Shown: piece by piece, positions 35,939-46,262 of the stretch | Position numbering within the stretch: position 1 is the stretch's first letter | Layout of the letters: the number at the start of each line of letters is the position of its first letter | Assembly (NCBI GenBank): GCA_947467605.1 | Contig: CANIII010000005.1 | Span: forward strand, 62,001 to 126,000 | DNA: 64,000 nt | Origin: Acidobacteriota bacterium | GTDB taxonomy: Bacteria > Acidobacteriota > Vicinamibacteria > Vicinamibacterales > SCN-69-37 | Direction of reading: 5' to 3' | Made by a program: the position numbers and the translations under genes | The notes under the pieces: model-generated | What the model was told of the DNA's origin: nothing | Seen by the model: the letters and a program-made list of their open reading frames with translations, nothing else | The model's database searches: none

Positions 35939-36157
35939 TCAGCGAACGCCGAGCGACACCATCAGATCGCGGCGCGTCGCATCATCGAGCGCGTCGAGAT
36001 CAATGGTGTTGTCACATTCGTCGCACAGGACCTCAAAGAGCGCGGGACGCCCTTCCTCCTGCGGCGGCTGCATCTGCCCAGCGGTCACGCGCAGCAGGTG
36101 CATCTGCAGGGTCTTGACCAAAAAATTCTCGCTATTCCCGCAATTCGGACACGTCAT
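35939..36157 (-). CDS. Small zinc-ribbon-like protein
   Basis: A 72-residue protein with two CxxC pairs, CPNCGNSENF at the N-terminus and LCDECDNTIDLD in the second half. This is the usual pattern of a four-cysteine zinc ribbon. Partner and function are unknown. It starts 18 nt after the addA stop. TAAACT lies 9 nt before the ATG, so it may have its own promoter. Confidence 0.72.
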   Translation of the reverse strand: MTCPNCGNSENFLVKTLQMHLLRVTAGQMQPPQEEGRPALFEVLCDECDNTIDLDALDDATRRDLMVSLGVR

Positions 36158-36166
36158 CGAATCGAA

Positions 36167-36172
36167 AGTTTA
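36167..36172 (-). promoter_or_regulatory. -10-like box of the zinc-ribbon gene
   Basis: Minus-strand TAAACT followed by TTCGATTCG before ATG 36157. The same TAAACTTTC string precedes the blaI-type gene and moaE. Confidence 0.4.
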
Positions 36173-36174
36173 CC

Positions 36175-39100
36175 TCAGGGAGCGGTGTTCCCCGCTTGGA
36201 AATAGAAAAGACGGGTTTCGACGGCCCTTCCGGGCCAAAGCGCACCGAGCGCCTGGCCGTACAGAGCGACCTGGGCCTCGTGCTCGGGCCTTGGGGCGCC
36301 GGTCTTGAACTCCACGACCGTGATGGGGCCATCGGCCGGGACCACCACGCCGTCGATCTGGCCACGGACGATGCGGTCGGCGGCGCCTGGACCGACCAGC
36401 CGGAGCGAAAACGGCACTTCATAGTGCACCTCGCCCGACGCGAGGATCGCGACCAGGTCGGGGCGCTTCCGCATCGCCAGATAGACCGCACTTGCCCGTT
36501 CGGCCAGCGCGAGGGTGTCGGCGTCGGCTTCCGCATCCGATCGATCGACGTCGAACGCCAGAGCCTCAACACGCCGCGCCAGCGTGGGCAGATCATCGAC
36601 AGGCACGCGCTGCTGAAACAGGCGGTGCACCAGTGTGCCCAGCGCGCGGTCGGAGGCCGGCGCTGCGCGAACCGTGCGACGAGCCTCACGCACATTGGGG
36701 GTCGGCTCCGCATCAGCATCCGTAGTGGCCACACGTTCCATGTCATGGTCGACAAGCGGCTCGGCGTCGATGGCCCCCGTGGCCGGCAACGCGGCTCGTG
36801 TGATGACGGGCGGCTGCGGATCGGGCGCGCAGACAGCAAACGCGAACACGTCTCCCGCCGCCGACGTCCACTCCACGCGGGACGTCGCGCGATCCGGCAG
36901 CGCGGCGATCATGGTGCGATTGACGGCGGCCGGCAGCAACTTCACAAAGCCATTGGCGTTGTTGAATTTCTTCTCGTCTGCAATCTCCGCGGAGAAATAC
37001 AGCCGATCACGCGCGCGTGTCATCGCGACGTACAGGAGTCGGCGCGATTCTTCCTGATCGCGCGTGCGCTCGACCTTGCTCGAGGGGGGCTTGATGGAGA
37101 TCGCGACGTCGGGCAGCCCGTCACCGTCCTTCGGCACCACGGCGATCGCGGGCGACATGTCGCCGACGCCGGCGTTCATCCGCACCAGGAACACGACGGG
37201 AAATTCGAGGCCCTTGGCCGAGTGCACGGTCATCAGTTGCACGCAGCCTCGCGCGGCGACGACGGCGTTGGCCTCTTCACCCGCGGCCAGACGTCGGAAG
37301 TAGTCGGCGAGGCGGGCAAAGGTGGCGTAGCCGCGGTTCTGGACACGGCGGATCAGGGACCGCACCTTCTTGACGTTTTCGCGGGCCTGCGACAATCGCG
37401 GACCGCGCAACTCGTAGACGTAGGCGGTCTCTTCGAGAATGCGATCGACCAACTCGGCCGGCGGGACGCGATCGGCCACGTCGAGCCAACTGGCCACGCT
37501 CTCACGCGCGCGCGTCAGCAACGCCGCATCGATGGGGCTCAGTTCGGCAGCCGCCACGTCGAAGGACGTTGATCGCAACGCCGACGCCAACGCGGGCGCG
37601 AGGCGCGCGAGCGCGGCGTCCGAGAGGCGGATGATGCGCGACCGCAGCAGCGCAGCGGCTCGCAGATTCGACTCGGGCTGCGCCAGATACCGCAGCAGCG
37701 CCTGCAGGTCCTGCACTTCCGGCGCGTCGAAGAAGCCCAATCCTTTGTAGACGTACGTCTTGATGCCGCGCGCTTCCAGCGCGTCCTCGTAGTACCGGTG
37801 TCCGGCGCGGCTGCGAAACAGGATCGCGATGTCGTCGGGCTGTATCGGTCGCGCCCCACGGCGATCACGCACCGGCGTCTCGGCATCAAGCAGGCGCTGC
37901 ACCTCGGTGGCCACCGCGTTGGCGGCCTCGGTCATCGACGCGCCGACTGCGACACCAAGCACCGGCTGGCCGTCGCGCAAGGCACCCGGCGTCAGCGTGA
38001 TACCCGGAAATCGATCGATGTCGCGATACTCAAATCGTTCCGGAATCTGCGCATCGCTGCGGATCTCAGTCGCGATCGCGTTGACGAAACCGAGTAACTC
38101 CGGCACGGAACGGAAACTCTGTTGAATCGCCCGCCGCACCTGCACGCCAGGACGCAGCGCGCCGATGAATGCGGCGGCCTCATCCATCAGCGTCACCTCG
38201 GCGTGACGGAATCGATAGATCGACTGCTTGCGGTCGCCCACAATGAAGATGGACGTCTTCGTGTCGGCGGCGCCCTCACCTTCCGCCCACGCCTTTGTGA
38301 GCAAGGTGACCAGATCCCACTGCGCCTGGCTCGTGTCCTGAAACTCGTCGACCAGGAGGTGGTGATAGCGCGACTGGAGCTTCAGCCGGCTGCGCGCGAA
38401 TTCTTCCTGACGACCGAGCAATTGCACAGCCCGATCGAGCATGGCCGGGAAGTCGAGTACTGAGTGCTCGGCCATCAGCCGATCGAACTGCGACACCGCC
38501 TCCTTGAGAATCTGCAGCAGTCCGCGCGCGAGCACCGCGTTGACCGCGTGCTCGAGCTCGTTGAGCGCGCCCGCAATGGCGGGTGAGAGCGACCCAACCA
38601 CGTCGGCGTGCGCCTTCTTGTCGGCGTCACTCGCGAAGGACTTCGCCACCTCGGTATCGATGCGCTTGCGGGGCTCGCCCGCCTTTGTCAGGAAATACCA
38701 CTGCAGGGCGCGCTGCAATCTGCGTACGTCGGCTTCGGCACCACTGAACGTGCGCTCGGCCACTGCCTCGAGGTCCACGGCCAACCGCAGGAACCGCGGC
38801 GACTGCGGACCGCGCATCAACAGTGCGTGTCGGTCGTCGTCAGACTGCACCAGCGCCTCCACACGCGCAATGAACTGGCGACAGGCTCCGGCGACATCCG
38901 TGGTGCTCTGCCGACGACTCACGAACTCCTGCACCGCGGCGAGAGACACGTGCCTCGCGTCGAGCAGCCGATCCAGCGCGCCGCGCAGTTGGTTCGTGTT
39001 CTTGAGCGCCATCAGGAGCCGCACGGGCTCGTCGCGCACGAGCGTCTCGCGACAGGCGCGCAGCGTCAACTCGATCGCCTCCGCGCGAAAACGCGGCACT

Positions 39101-39546
39101 TCGGTCTCGTCGGCAATTTCAAACGCGGGATCGACGTCGGCTTCGAGTGGAAACTCACGCAGCAGCCCAAAACAAAAGGCGTCGATCGTGGAGATGTTGA
39201 TTTCAGCGACGCGATCTTTGAGCAGGCGCCACCGCTCCTTCATGGCCGAGCTGGTGGTCACCCGCTCCCGCATGGTCGTCAGCACGCGATCGCGCATTTC
39301 GGCTGCCGCCTTGCGTGTAAACGTGATCGCGAGGATGTTGCGTGGATCGACGCCGGCTTCGATCAGATTCACGTAGCGATCGACCAGCACCTTGGTCTTG
39401 CCGGTGCCGGCCGACGCTTCCAGCACGACGTGATTCGATGGATCAGACGCGAAGTCGCGCTCCGACTGGTCGATGGCCGGCGGCACGGCAGCCGGCGCGA
39501 CCTTCGCCGACATGGGCGGCAGATCATCAAAGAGATTCGGCTGCAT
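36175..39546 (-). CDS. addA: AddA-type helicase/nuclease
   Basis: About 1123 residues. UvrD-like helicase motifs occur in order: ASAGTGKTKVLVDRY (Walker A), AITFTRKAAAEMRDRV, LLVDEFQDTSQAQWDL (Walker B), VGDRKQSIYRFRHAEV, TVHSAKGLEFPVVFL and LLYVAMTRARDRLYF. The C-terminal PD-(D/E)XK nuclease shows VVEFKTGAP. With AddB it resects double-strand DNA ends for RecA. The start at 39546 follows GAGGACG and overlaps addB by 20 nt; ATGs at 39555 and 39561 are alternatives. Confidence 0.94.
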   Translation of the reverse strand: MQPNLFDDLPPMSAKVAPAAVPPAIDQSERDFASDPSNHVVLEASAGTGKTKVLVDRYVNLIEAGVDPRNILAITFTRKAAAEMRDRVLTTMRERVTTSSAMKERWRLLKDRVAEINISTIDAFCFGLLREFPLEADVDPAFEIADETEVPRFRAEAIELTLRACRETLVRDEPVRLLMALKNTNQLRGALDRLLDARHVSLAAVQEFVSRRQSTTDVAGACRQFIARVEALVQSDDDRHALLMRGPQSPRFLRLAVDLEAVAERTFSGAEADVRRLQRALQWYFLTKAGEPRKRIDTEVAKSFASDADKKAHADVVGSLSPAIAGALNELEHAVNAVLARGLLQILKEAVSQFDRLMAEHSVLDFPAMLDRAVQLLGRQEEFARSRLKLQSRYHHLLVDEFQDTSQAQWDLVTLLTKAWAEGEGAADTKTSIFIVGDRKQSIYRFRHAEVTLMDEAAAFIGALRPGVQVRRAIQQSFRSVPELLGFVNAIATEIRSDAQIPERFEYRDIDRFPGITLTPGALRDGQPVLGVAVGASMTEAANAVATEVQRLLDAETPVRDRRGARPIQPDDIAILFRSRAGHRYYEDALEARGIKTYVYKGLGFFDAPEVQDLQALLRYLAQPESNLRAAALLRSRIIRLSDAALARLAPALASALRSTSFDVAAAELSPIDAALLTRARESVASWLDVADRVPPAELVDRILEETAYVYELRGPRLSQARENVKKVRSLIRRVQNRGYATFARLADYFRRLAAGEEANAVVAARGCVQLMTVHSAKGLEFPVVFLVRMNAGVGDMSPAIAVVPKDGDGLPDVAISIKPPSSKVERTRDQEESRRLLYVAMTRARDRLYFSAEIADEKKFNNANGFVKLLPAAVNRTMIAALPDRATSRVEWTSAAGDVFAFAVCAPDPQPPVITRAALPATGAIDAEPLVDHDMERVATTDADAEPTPNVREARRTVRAAPASDRALGTLVHRLFQQRVPVDDLPTLARRVEALAFDVDRSDAEADADTLALAERASAVYLAMRKRPDLVAILASGEVHYEVPFSLRLVGPGAADRIVRGQIDGVVVPADGPITVVEFKTGAPRPEHEAQVALYGQALGALWPGRAVETRLFYFQAGNTAP

Positions 39547-42541
39547 CGTCCTCATCTCCATCGACCGTCTCTTTGCGACACACCAACGCAAACGAGCACC
39601 ATTCGCACAGGCTCGCGCTCTGCGGCGTCGGTGGGAATTGGCCGGCCTCGATCTTCGTCACGTGGGCGGCAAATTCCTGCGCGCCGGCCTCGATCGCCTG
39701 CTGCACAGACGTCCCTTTGCCGGCGACCGGCGAGACCGGCGAGCTGTCGTCGCCAAATGAAATGTAGTCGGCGACCTCAACCGGGTGCGTCCGCCCGTCA
39801 AGCGCCTCCAATTGCCTCTGCGCGACGTAGCCATAGACCTTGAGTTGCACCGCACCGCTCTTCGGTGGCCGCGACAGCTTGTAGTCAATCAGCCGCAGCG
39901 AGCCGTCTGCCATCTCGTCGATACGATCGGCGATGCCGCGAATCGCGATCGACTTGGGCGGCGCAAACCCCGCGGGAAAGTCGTAGGTGCCGTTCACCTG
40001 ATGTTCGAGCCAGCGCCGCTTGACGTCGCCGCCATGATCGGCCTCCAGCAGAAATACACGCTCGGCCGCGCCTCGCATGACGATCGATCCGAGCAAGCGC
40101 GCCGTCTCCACGGCGCGGTCGGCCTCGGGCAGCGACGCCAGTTCCGCACGCGCCAACTCTTCGAACGCGGCAATCGCGTCTGGCAGCGTGGCCATCGTGA
40201 TCCCCCCCCGTTTGGCTGCGTCCCACTCGCGATAGAACGTTTCGAAGAGGCGGTGCAACAGCGTGCCGCGCTCTCGCGGTGTCAGCGCGGACTCTTCCTC
40301 GACCTCTTCATCGAGTCGCAGGACGACACCGGCGAAATACTTGAAGGGACACTCAACGAACCGATCGAGGCTCGACACGCGGTACTCGCGCGCAGGTTGC
40401 ACACCCACATCGCCGCGATACGCGGGCACATTCAGTTCGGGACGCTCCTGGCGCAATGCCAGCCACGACGCCGGCGCCGCGCTCAACGCGTCGGCTGCAA
40501 GAGGCGCCATCGCCAACCGCTCATCTGCAAAGATGCGCACATCGCGTGCGACCACGTGCGTGCGCGGCAACATGCGCGCCTCATCGGTGAGCGGGGTGGA
40601 GGCCACCACGGCATCCCCTTCCAACTGAAACGCCGTGAGGCTGAGCGTGAGCCGTGGCAGGCGCACCAGATCACGAAACGCCGCCTGCTGAGACCGCAGA
40701 TGGTCATCCTCGCCGGGCCAGCCGAGTTCCTTCAGCAAACTGCTCGTATAGAAAATGCTGCGGCGCTGGCGCTCGGGCCACTCCGCGTCGACGAGGCCAA
40801 CGATATGGACGTGGTCGAAGGCACCGAATCGCGCGGCGACGGCGTCGACCAGATGCACACCGGTGGAACCATGGCGCGGCGTGAATGTCTGGCGCTCGAT
40901 CCAGTGATGAATGGTTGCCGACAACACATCCGGATCGCGATGGCCATCGTCATAGCGCTGGTAGGCGCGAGCGAGGCGGTCCAGTGAGGCGAGCACGGCG
41001 CCGCGCGCCCGCAAGTGGCGCTCACGATCGGCGGCCGGCGGCCGGCGGTCGTAGCGTCGGAGGCACGCCGCAATCGACGCGATCTGCTCACTGGCCGTCG
41101 TCGCGTCACGGAAGGGCGCCAACGCTGCCGACAACGCCGCCGCGACGCTCGCGGCGCGCTGCACGCGCGCTTCACTCGCCGGGTCCACCATCGCACCGGG
41201 TCGTCGTGCGGCTCGCATCGGCGCGACAATCGCCTCGGCGTATCCGCTGGGCGCCGACGTCACACGTCCTTCGATCAACAGGCGATCGAGCCGCGCCAGA
41301 TCGGCGAGGGTGACCGGGTGATCGTCCTGTTCGAGGTGTAGCAGCGGTGAGCGCATCAACGCCAGCATGCTGTCGCGGGTGCCGCCCGTGCGCGCCACGG
41401 CGAGCGCCAGATCCAGCAGCGCCGCCCAGGGCTCGGCCGACAGCGGCAAAGTATCGAAGGCCTGATAGGCGACGCCTGCCTCGCCGAGGACCTGCTGCGC
41501 GAGATACAGGTATGGCAGCGGCCGCTGAAACACGATCGCTGTCTTCGAGAGCGGCGCGTCACTCGCCACGATGGCGCGGCCGCGAATCGCCCGTGCGACG
41601 GCGCGCACTTCCTCTTCGCGATCACGATGATCGACACAGACGCGCTCATCGTTCGTGTCGCTTTCTGGCACGACGAGGGATGGCCACGACCGCTCGCCGG
41701 CCACGCGCTCATCGGCGAGTTCCGGAATTTCCCGATCGATGCGCTCGCGGAACCCGGCGTCGTGCGTGTCGTCCGTCACCACCACATCAAGCCGCCGCAG
41801 TGTCGGCAAACGCCCCAGCAAATCGAAGTCTGCCGGCCACAGGCCGCGAGGATCGGTCGGGTGATCGGCCACCGCCACGATGATGTGATCGATGGGCCAG
41901 GCGCCCGGCTCGGCCAGCACGCGTGCGCGGAGCAGATGTTCGTCAATGCCGGCGTCCGGCGTCTGCACACTCGCTTCGTACTCTTCAAACACGCGCGTCA
42001 GAAACGCCGTCTGCCGCATCAAATCGTACGTGCCGCGGTCATCGTCGCGATCGGCGCCCGCCAGTTCGGCCGCGAGCACATCCGCGAATCGCGCGATCGT
42101 GCGTCCACGGCGGCGCAGTTCGTCGTAAAAGTCGAGCATCGCGGCGACCAGGCCCGGGCGCACGGCGAACGGCGGCGGCGCGTCGATCAGAGCGCGCGCG
42201 GCGGCGCGATCAAACAACACTTCCCGCTCGACGCGGCCGATCAGTTCCGGGGCATCGGCGAGACCGGCACGAAGATCCGCAAGCCAGTCTTCGCGCGTGA
42301 GCATCGCCGGCAAGACCACGGCCGTGCCCGACACCGACAGCCGCGCGTCTTCGATGCCGCGTCGCAGGAGTTCGATCGCACCGCGGCTCGGCAGGATCAT
42401 CGCGCGACGACGAATGTCTGACGGGGTGCCGTCGAGGGCAGACGCAATCAGCGTGTGGCGAAAGGCGGCGAGATCAGGAGCACGGATGAGCCGACGACGC
42501 TGAGGGACGCGCCCGTCGGGCGGCGCCGGGGCACCGCCCAT
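39527..42541 (-). CDS. addB: AddB-type Fe-S nuclease subunit
   Basis: A 1004-residue inactivated-helicase plus nuclease protein. The C-terminal PD-(D/E)XK domain has LIDYKLSRPPKSGAVQ. The Fe-S cysteines are laid out as in AddB: one in FVECPFKYF and three in CEWCSFALVC (Cx2Cx5C). The N-terminal helicase-like part has no normal Walker A, which fits AddB rather than RecB. It overlaps addA and starts 1 nt after the exported coiled-coil gene. Confidence 0.92.
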   Translation of the reverse strand: MGGAPAPPDGRVPQRRRLIRAPDLAAFRHTLIASALDGTPSDIRRRAMILPSRGAIELLRRGIEDARLSVSGTAVVLPAMLTREDWLADLRAGLADAPELIGRVEREVLFDRAAARALIDAPPPFAVRPGLVAAMLDFYDELRRRGRTIARFADVLAAELAGADRDDDRGTYDLMRQTAFLTRVFEEYEASVQTPDAGIDEHLLRARVLAEPGAWPIDHIIVAVADHPTDPRGLWPADFDLLGRLPTLRRLDVVVTDDTHDAGFRERIDREIPELADERVAGERSWPSLVVPESDTNDERVCVDHRDREEEVRAVARAIRGRAIVASDAPLSKTAIVFQRPLPYLYLAQQVLGEAGVAYQAFDTLPLSAEPWAALLDLALAVARTGGTRDSMLALMRSPLLHLEQDDHPVTLADLARLDRLLIEGRVTSAPSGYAEAIVAPMRAARRPGAMVDPASEARVQRAASVAAALSAALAPFRDATTASEQIASIAACLRRYDRRPPAADRERHLRARGAVLASLDRLARAYQRYDDGHRDPDVLSATIHHWIERQTFTPRHGSTGVHLVDAVAARFGAFDHVHIVGLVDAEWPERQRRSIFYTSSLLKELGWPGEDDHLRSQQAAFRDLVRLPRLTLSLTAFQLEGDAVVASTPLTDEARMLPRTHVVARDVRIFADERLAMAPLAADALSAAPASWLALRQERPELNVPAYRGDVGVQPAREYRVSSLDRFVECPFKYFAGVVLRLDEEVEEESALTPRERGTLLHRLFETFYREWDAAKRGGITMATLPDAIAAFEELARAELASLPEADRAVETARLLGSIVMRGAAERVFLLEADHGGDVKRRWLEHQVNGTYDFPAGFAPPKSIAIRGIADRIDEMADGSLRLIDYKLSRPPKSGAVQLKVYGYVAQRQLEALDGRTHPVEVADYISFGDDSSPVSPVAGKGTSVQQAIEAGAQEFAAHVTKIEAGQFPPTPQSASLCEWCSFALVCRKETVDGDEDDAAESL

Positions 42542-42542
42542 G

Positions 42543-43928
42543 TCAGCGCATCGCCTTCGGTGGCTTCATGGCTTTGGCGATGGCGTCTTTCGCCTGCACG
42601 AGCCGGGCTCGAGCGTCGTTGGCAGCCTCTGCGGCGTCCTTTGCCACAGCGAGTTGGCGCGCATCGACCGCGCGATGCCGAGTGCGCACCGCGAAGTCGG
42701 CCTGTTCGATCGCCAGACCGAGCAATGAGTGCGCCGCGGACGCACCTTCTGGAGCAAAGAGTTCACGGTACTGCGCGACCACGGCTGAAGTCTGACGCTC
42801 GGCTGTGACAAGGGTGGTCAGAGGCGGCCCCGTCATCTTACGAATCGCGTTGAGCGTGATCGACAGCCCGTCGAGTGTCTTGATGAGGCCGGCGGTCGCT
42901 CTTTGATAGTCGCGCAGTTCGCCGCGCAGGGTTTCCCAATGATCGAGTACGAGGCGCTGTTCCGCGGCGGCGTCCTTCTGTCGGTCCGCAAATTCCAGCA
43001 GGCCCCGGATGTCGTCGGGACGCTGACGGCCGAGGAGCCGGTCGGTACGGAGCACGCGTTCACGCAGCGCCTCGACGGCCAGCACATCGCCGCGATCGAC
43101 GGCAGACGCAAGCAGGCCGCGCACGTCGTGGTCGAGGCGGCGATACGACGCCTCGACGCGAACAGCCGCAGCCAGTTCGCGATCGACAGCGACCTTGATC
43201 TTGGCCGTGCGCGGATCGCCTTTGGGCAACGCGGCGGCCACGGCGCGTGCGCGCTTGAGGAGCGCGCGCTTCACGTCGTCAGAATCTGCGGCTTGCGCGG
43301 CCTTCAGGGCCAGGTCCACGGTTTCGCGCGTGGATGGCGCCGCCCGCAACGTCATGGGCGCGGCCGGCATCACGCCGCCGCTCAGATTGATGGCGAACCG
43401 CGATTCGCCGGCGGCGACGCGGAGGTCAATGATGGCTGAGTCGAACATCTGCAGCAGCTGCGCGACTCCTTTCGCGCGATAGCCATGGCTGCCCGCCGCC
43501 CAATCCATCAGTTGTTGCCGCGCATTCTCGGCGATGGCGAGCCGGTCTTTCGGATCGCCCATCGTGGCAATCGAGGCCAGCTGAGCCGCGAGTCGATCGC
43601 TGAGCTCGGTGTACTCCGTCTTACCGCGCGTGGCGGCAAACTGCGCGGCACGCACGGCTTCGGCGTAGCGCTCGGTCTTCACCATGTCGATCTTCGAGAC
43701 GGGGATCGACACGAACTCGTACGTCGTCCGCGCCCCCGTGCCGATCGGCACGGTGAGCACCAGGCGATCGCCAACACGCGCGTACTCGCCCCAACACACC
43801 AGCGGCGTGCCATCTTTCAGAAAGACACGGAACATCGGCACCGGGGCGGCCGCTTGCACCACGCCGAGGGCAACGGTCAGCACGAAAAAGCACACGAGCG
43901 TCGCGCTGAACCAGCGTTTACACATCAT
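42543..43928 (-). CDS. Exported helical protein upstream of addBA, unknown
   Basis: About 461 residues. It has a signal peptide (VCFFVLTVALGVVQAAA), a short beta-rich segment (MFRVFLKDGTPLVCWGEYARVGDRLVLTVPI), and then almost entirely charged helices (REVDLALKAAQAA, KAAEAANDARARLVQAKDAIAKAM) that suggest coiled coils. I do not recognise a family. The start is at the ATGATG doublet (43928/43925) behind GAGG; a longer reading to 44063 adds non-signal sequence. It is separated from addB by 1 nt, so co-expression with DNA-repair enzymes is expected though its location is outside the cytoplasm. Confidence 0.75.
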   Translation of the reverse strand: MMCKRWFSATLVCFFVLTVALGVVQAAAPVPMFRVFLKDGTPLVCWGEYARVGDRLVLTVPIGTGARTTYEFVSIPVSKIDMVKTERYAEAVRAAQFAATRGKTEYTELSDRLAAQLASIATMGDPKDRLAIAENARQQLMDWAAGSHGYRAKGVAQLLQMFDSAIIDLRVAAGESRFAINLSGGVMPAAPMTLRAAPSTRETVDLALKAAQAADSDDVKRALLKRARAVAAALPKGDPRTAKIKVAVDRELAAAVRVEASYRRLDHDVRGLLASAVDRGDVLAVEALRERVLRTDRLLGRQRPDDIRGLLEFADRQKDAAAEQRLVLDHWETLRGELRDYQRATAGLIKTLDGLSITLNAIRKMTGPPLTTLVTAERQTSAVVAQYRELFAPEGASAAHSLLGLAIEQADFAVRTRHRAVDARQLAVAKDAAEAANDARARLVQAKDAIAKAMKPPKAMR

Positions 43929-44160
43929 TGAGGCCTCTATTCTGAGCCAGATTGACGTCGAAATTCGAGATTTGGCCTCGCGAGCGAAGCCGCCTGTGGA
44001 AATCCTGTGGAACGGCTGCGGATCTACTGTGCATGATCCGCGCGGCCAAACTATTTTTTGCAAATTTCCGAGAGAATTCCGTCGATTGCTGCGTCACGGT
44101 GCATCTTCGTACCGCGTTTCGCTTGCGTGCACCGCCGCAGTACACGACACTGATCGCGGC

Positions 44161-44367
44161 GTGGAAACCGTTCGGTTCGAAGAGACCATTAATGGTCGCA
44201 ACTACATCATTGAAGTGTCGGCGGTCGAACGCGATCGATGGCGCGCGCAGATCCTGCGTCGTCCGGGCGCATCGAATGCCTTGATGCCCTTCTACGGCGC
44301 CACGGCCATCGAGGCGGCCCGGCTGTTGAGCCAGTGGCTCACCCGTGCGGCCGGCGGCAACACCTAG
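44161..44367 (+). CDS. Small conserved-looking protein, unknown
   Basis: A 68-residue protein from a GTG start: FEETINGRNYIIEVSAVERDRWRAQ, then NALMPFYGATAIEAARLLSQWLTRA. The alternating beta pattern followed by a helix suggests a compact fold. GACACT lies 9 nt before the GTG. Longer readings to 43684 enter the divergent exported-protein gene and its A/T-rich promoter region and are rejected. It stands 37 nt before pgi on the same strand. Confidence 0.6.
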   Translation: METVRFEETINGRNYIIEVSAVERDRWRAQILRRPGASNALMPFYGATAIEAARLLSQWLTRAAGGNT

Positions 44368-44404
44368 ATTTTTCGATCGCCGCATGTAGTAACGTCGGTC
44401 GGCA

Positions 44405-46048
44405 ATGGCGACTGACGGCCGCGGTTCCCTCCCTTCGCTCACTGACCTCCCCGCCTGGCACGCTCTCGATGCGCATGCGCGCACGATGCGCGACACGCAT
44501 CTTCGTACACTGTTCGCCAACGATCCCACGCGCGGCACGCGACTGACTGCTCAAGCAGCGGGCCTCTACGTCGACTTTTCCAAGAACCGCGTCACGGATG
44601 ACACGCTCCGACTGCTTGTCGATCTCGCCTCAGCCTCCGGCTTGCGCGAGCGGATCGATGCGATGTTTGCCGGTGAGCGCATCAACACCACAGAGAACCG
44701 CGCCGTGCTGCATGTGGCCCTTCGAGCCCCGAGGAACGCAACGATCACGTTCGAGGGCGAGAACGTCGTGCCGCACGTGCATGAGGTTCTCGATCGGATG
44801 AGCGCGTTTGCCACCTCGGTCCGGGACGGACGATGGGTCGGCCATACGGGGAAGCGCATTCGTGCGATCGTGAACATCGGAATCGGCGGATCGGACCTCG
44901 GTCCCGTGATGGCATACGAAGCGCTGCGCCACTACAGCCAGCGGGATCTGACCTTCCGATTTGTCTCCAACGTCGACGGCACGGATTTCGCGGAAGCCAC
45001 GCGCGATCTCGATCCATCAGCGACCCTGTTCATCATCTCGTCGAAGACCTTCACCACACTCGAAACGATGGCCAACGCGAACACGGCGCGGCAGTGGCTG
45101 CTGGCCGCGCTCGGAGACGAACGCGCGATCAGCCGCCATTGCGTCGCCGTGTCCACGAATGCGACAGCGGTCGCCGCCTTCGGCATCGATCCCGGCAATA
45201 TGTTTGGCTTCTGGGACTGGGTCGGCGGCCGGTACTCGATGGATTCGGCCATCGGGCTCTCGACGATGTTGGCCATCGGTCCAGCGCAGTTTCACGAGAT
45301 GCTCGCAGGCCTGCACGCGATGGACGAGCACTTTCGGACGACGCCGTTCGAGCGCAACCTGCCGGCGTTGCTGGGTCTACTCACCGTCTGGTACACGAAC
45401 TTCTTCGACGCCGCGACCGTGGCGGTACTGCCCTACGATCAGTATTTGAAACGCCTCCCTGCGTACCTGCAGCAGCTCACCATGGAGAGCAACGGCAAGA
45501 ACGTAACGCACAGCGGCGCGACCGTGGGTTACCAAACCGCGCCGATCTACTGGGGCGAGCCAGGCACCAACGGCCAGCACTCGTTCTATCAACTCATTCA
45601 TCAGGGCACGCGACTCATTCCGTGCGACTTCATCGCCTTCAACCAGTCGCTCAATCCGTTGGGCGCCCACCACGACCTGCTGATGGCCAATGTGTTTGCG
45701 CAGACGCAGGCGCTGGCCTTTGGCAAGACGGCGGAGGAAGTGCGCGCCGACGGCACACCGGAGTCGCTCGTGCCGCACCGGGTCTTCGAAGGCAATCGGC
45801 CGACCAACACGATCACGGCCGATCGGCTGACGCCGTCAGTGCTCGGCGCGCTGATCGCGCTCTACGAGCACTCTGTGTTCACGCAAGGCGTGGTGTGGCA
45901 GATCGATTCGTTCGATCAGTGGGGCGTGGAGTTGGGCAAGGTGCTCGCGGCACGCATTGCGCCGGACCTCGACGCGGCTCATCCGCAGTCGGACGCCCAT
46001 GACAGCTCGACGCGCGCGCTGATCGCGCGGTATCGGGCCGCGAAGTAA
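44405..46048 (+). CDS. pgi: Glucose-6-phosphate isomerase
   Basis: A 547-residue Pgi, interconverting glucose 6-phosphate and fructose 6-phosphate. Signatures: [50 protein letters not shown] and the C-terminal [18 protein letters not shown]. Length matches the E. coli-type enzyme. TAACGT lies 9 nt before the ATG. The tRNA-Ala gene on the other strand begins 34 nt past the stop. Confidence 0.97.
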   Translation: MATDGRGSLPSLTDLPAWHALDAHARTMRDTHLRTLFANDPTRGTRLTAQAAGLYVDFSKNRVTDDTLRLLVDLASASGLRERIDAMFAGERINTTENRAVLHVALRAPRNATITFEGENVVPHVHEVLDRMSAFATSVRDGRWVGHTGKRIRAIVNIGIGGSDLGPVMAYEALRHYSQRDLTFRFVSNVDGTDFAEATRDLDPSATLFIISSKTFTTLETMANANTARQWLLAALGDERAISRHCVAVSTNATAVAAFGIDPGNMFGFWDWVGGRYSMDSAIGLSTMLAIGPAQFHEMLAGLHAMDEHFRTTPFERNLPALLGLLTVWYTNFFDAATVAVLPYDQYLKRLPAYLQQLTMESNGKNVTHSGATVGYQTAPIYWGEPGTNGQHSFYQLIHQGTRLIPCDFIAFNQSLNPLGAHHDLLMANVFAQTQALAFGKTAEEVRADGTPESLVPHRVFEGNRPTNTITADRLTPSVLGALIALYEHSVFTQGVVWQIDSFDQWGVELGKVLAARIAPDLDAAHPQSDAHDSSTRALIARYRAAK

Positions 46049-46082
46049 TTTGTAAATGGCCTTAGCAGAAGTGCGAGGAAGG

Positions 46083-46158
46083 TGGTGGACCAGACCGGGA
46101 TCGAACCGGTGACCTCATCAATGCCATTGATGCGCGCTCCCAACTGCGCTACTGGCCC
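46083..46158 (-). tRNA. tRNA-Ala(GGC)
   Basis: Folds as a standard cloverleaf on the minus strand. Acceptor GGGCCAG pairs with CTGGTCC, the D stem is GCGC/GCGC, and the anticodon stem CATCA/TGATG encloses loop ATGGCAT with anticodon GGC. The T stem ACCGG/CCGGT holds TTCGATC. The 3' ACCA is encoded (46086-46083). It reads alanine codons GCC and GCU. Confidence 0.96.
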
Positions 46159-46191
46159 ACTCGCGACGAACTCTCAGTATACCGTAAGTCC

Positions 46192-46221
46192 TTGACTTGT
46201 CTCTCTCCCGACCCCTACACT
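46192..46221 (+). promoter_or_regulatory. Sigma70-type promoter of the cold-shock gene
   Basis: TTGACT (46192-46197), an 18-nt spacer and TACACT (46216-46221). Transcription from about 46228 gives a leader of roughly 35 nt that contains the Shine-Dalgarno. Confidence 0.7.
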
Positions 46222-46262
46222 GGCCCGGTTTCACCTGAAAATACGCGTCGAGGGGAGTTCTC

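Noticed and set aside
36196..40987. Plus-strand frames of 300-460 residues opposite addA and addB
   Set aside because: Helicase and nuclease motifs are all on the minus strand.
43929..44160. A gene or RNA in the 232-nt A/T-richer gap
   Set aside because: No open frame with coding character and no stable RNA fold was seen; it is best read as a divergent promoter region.
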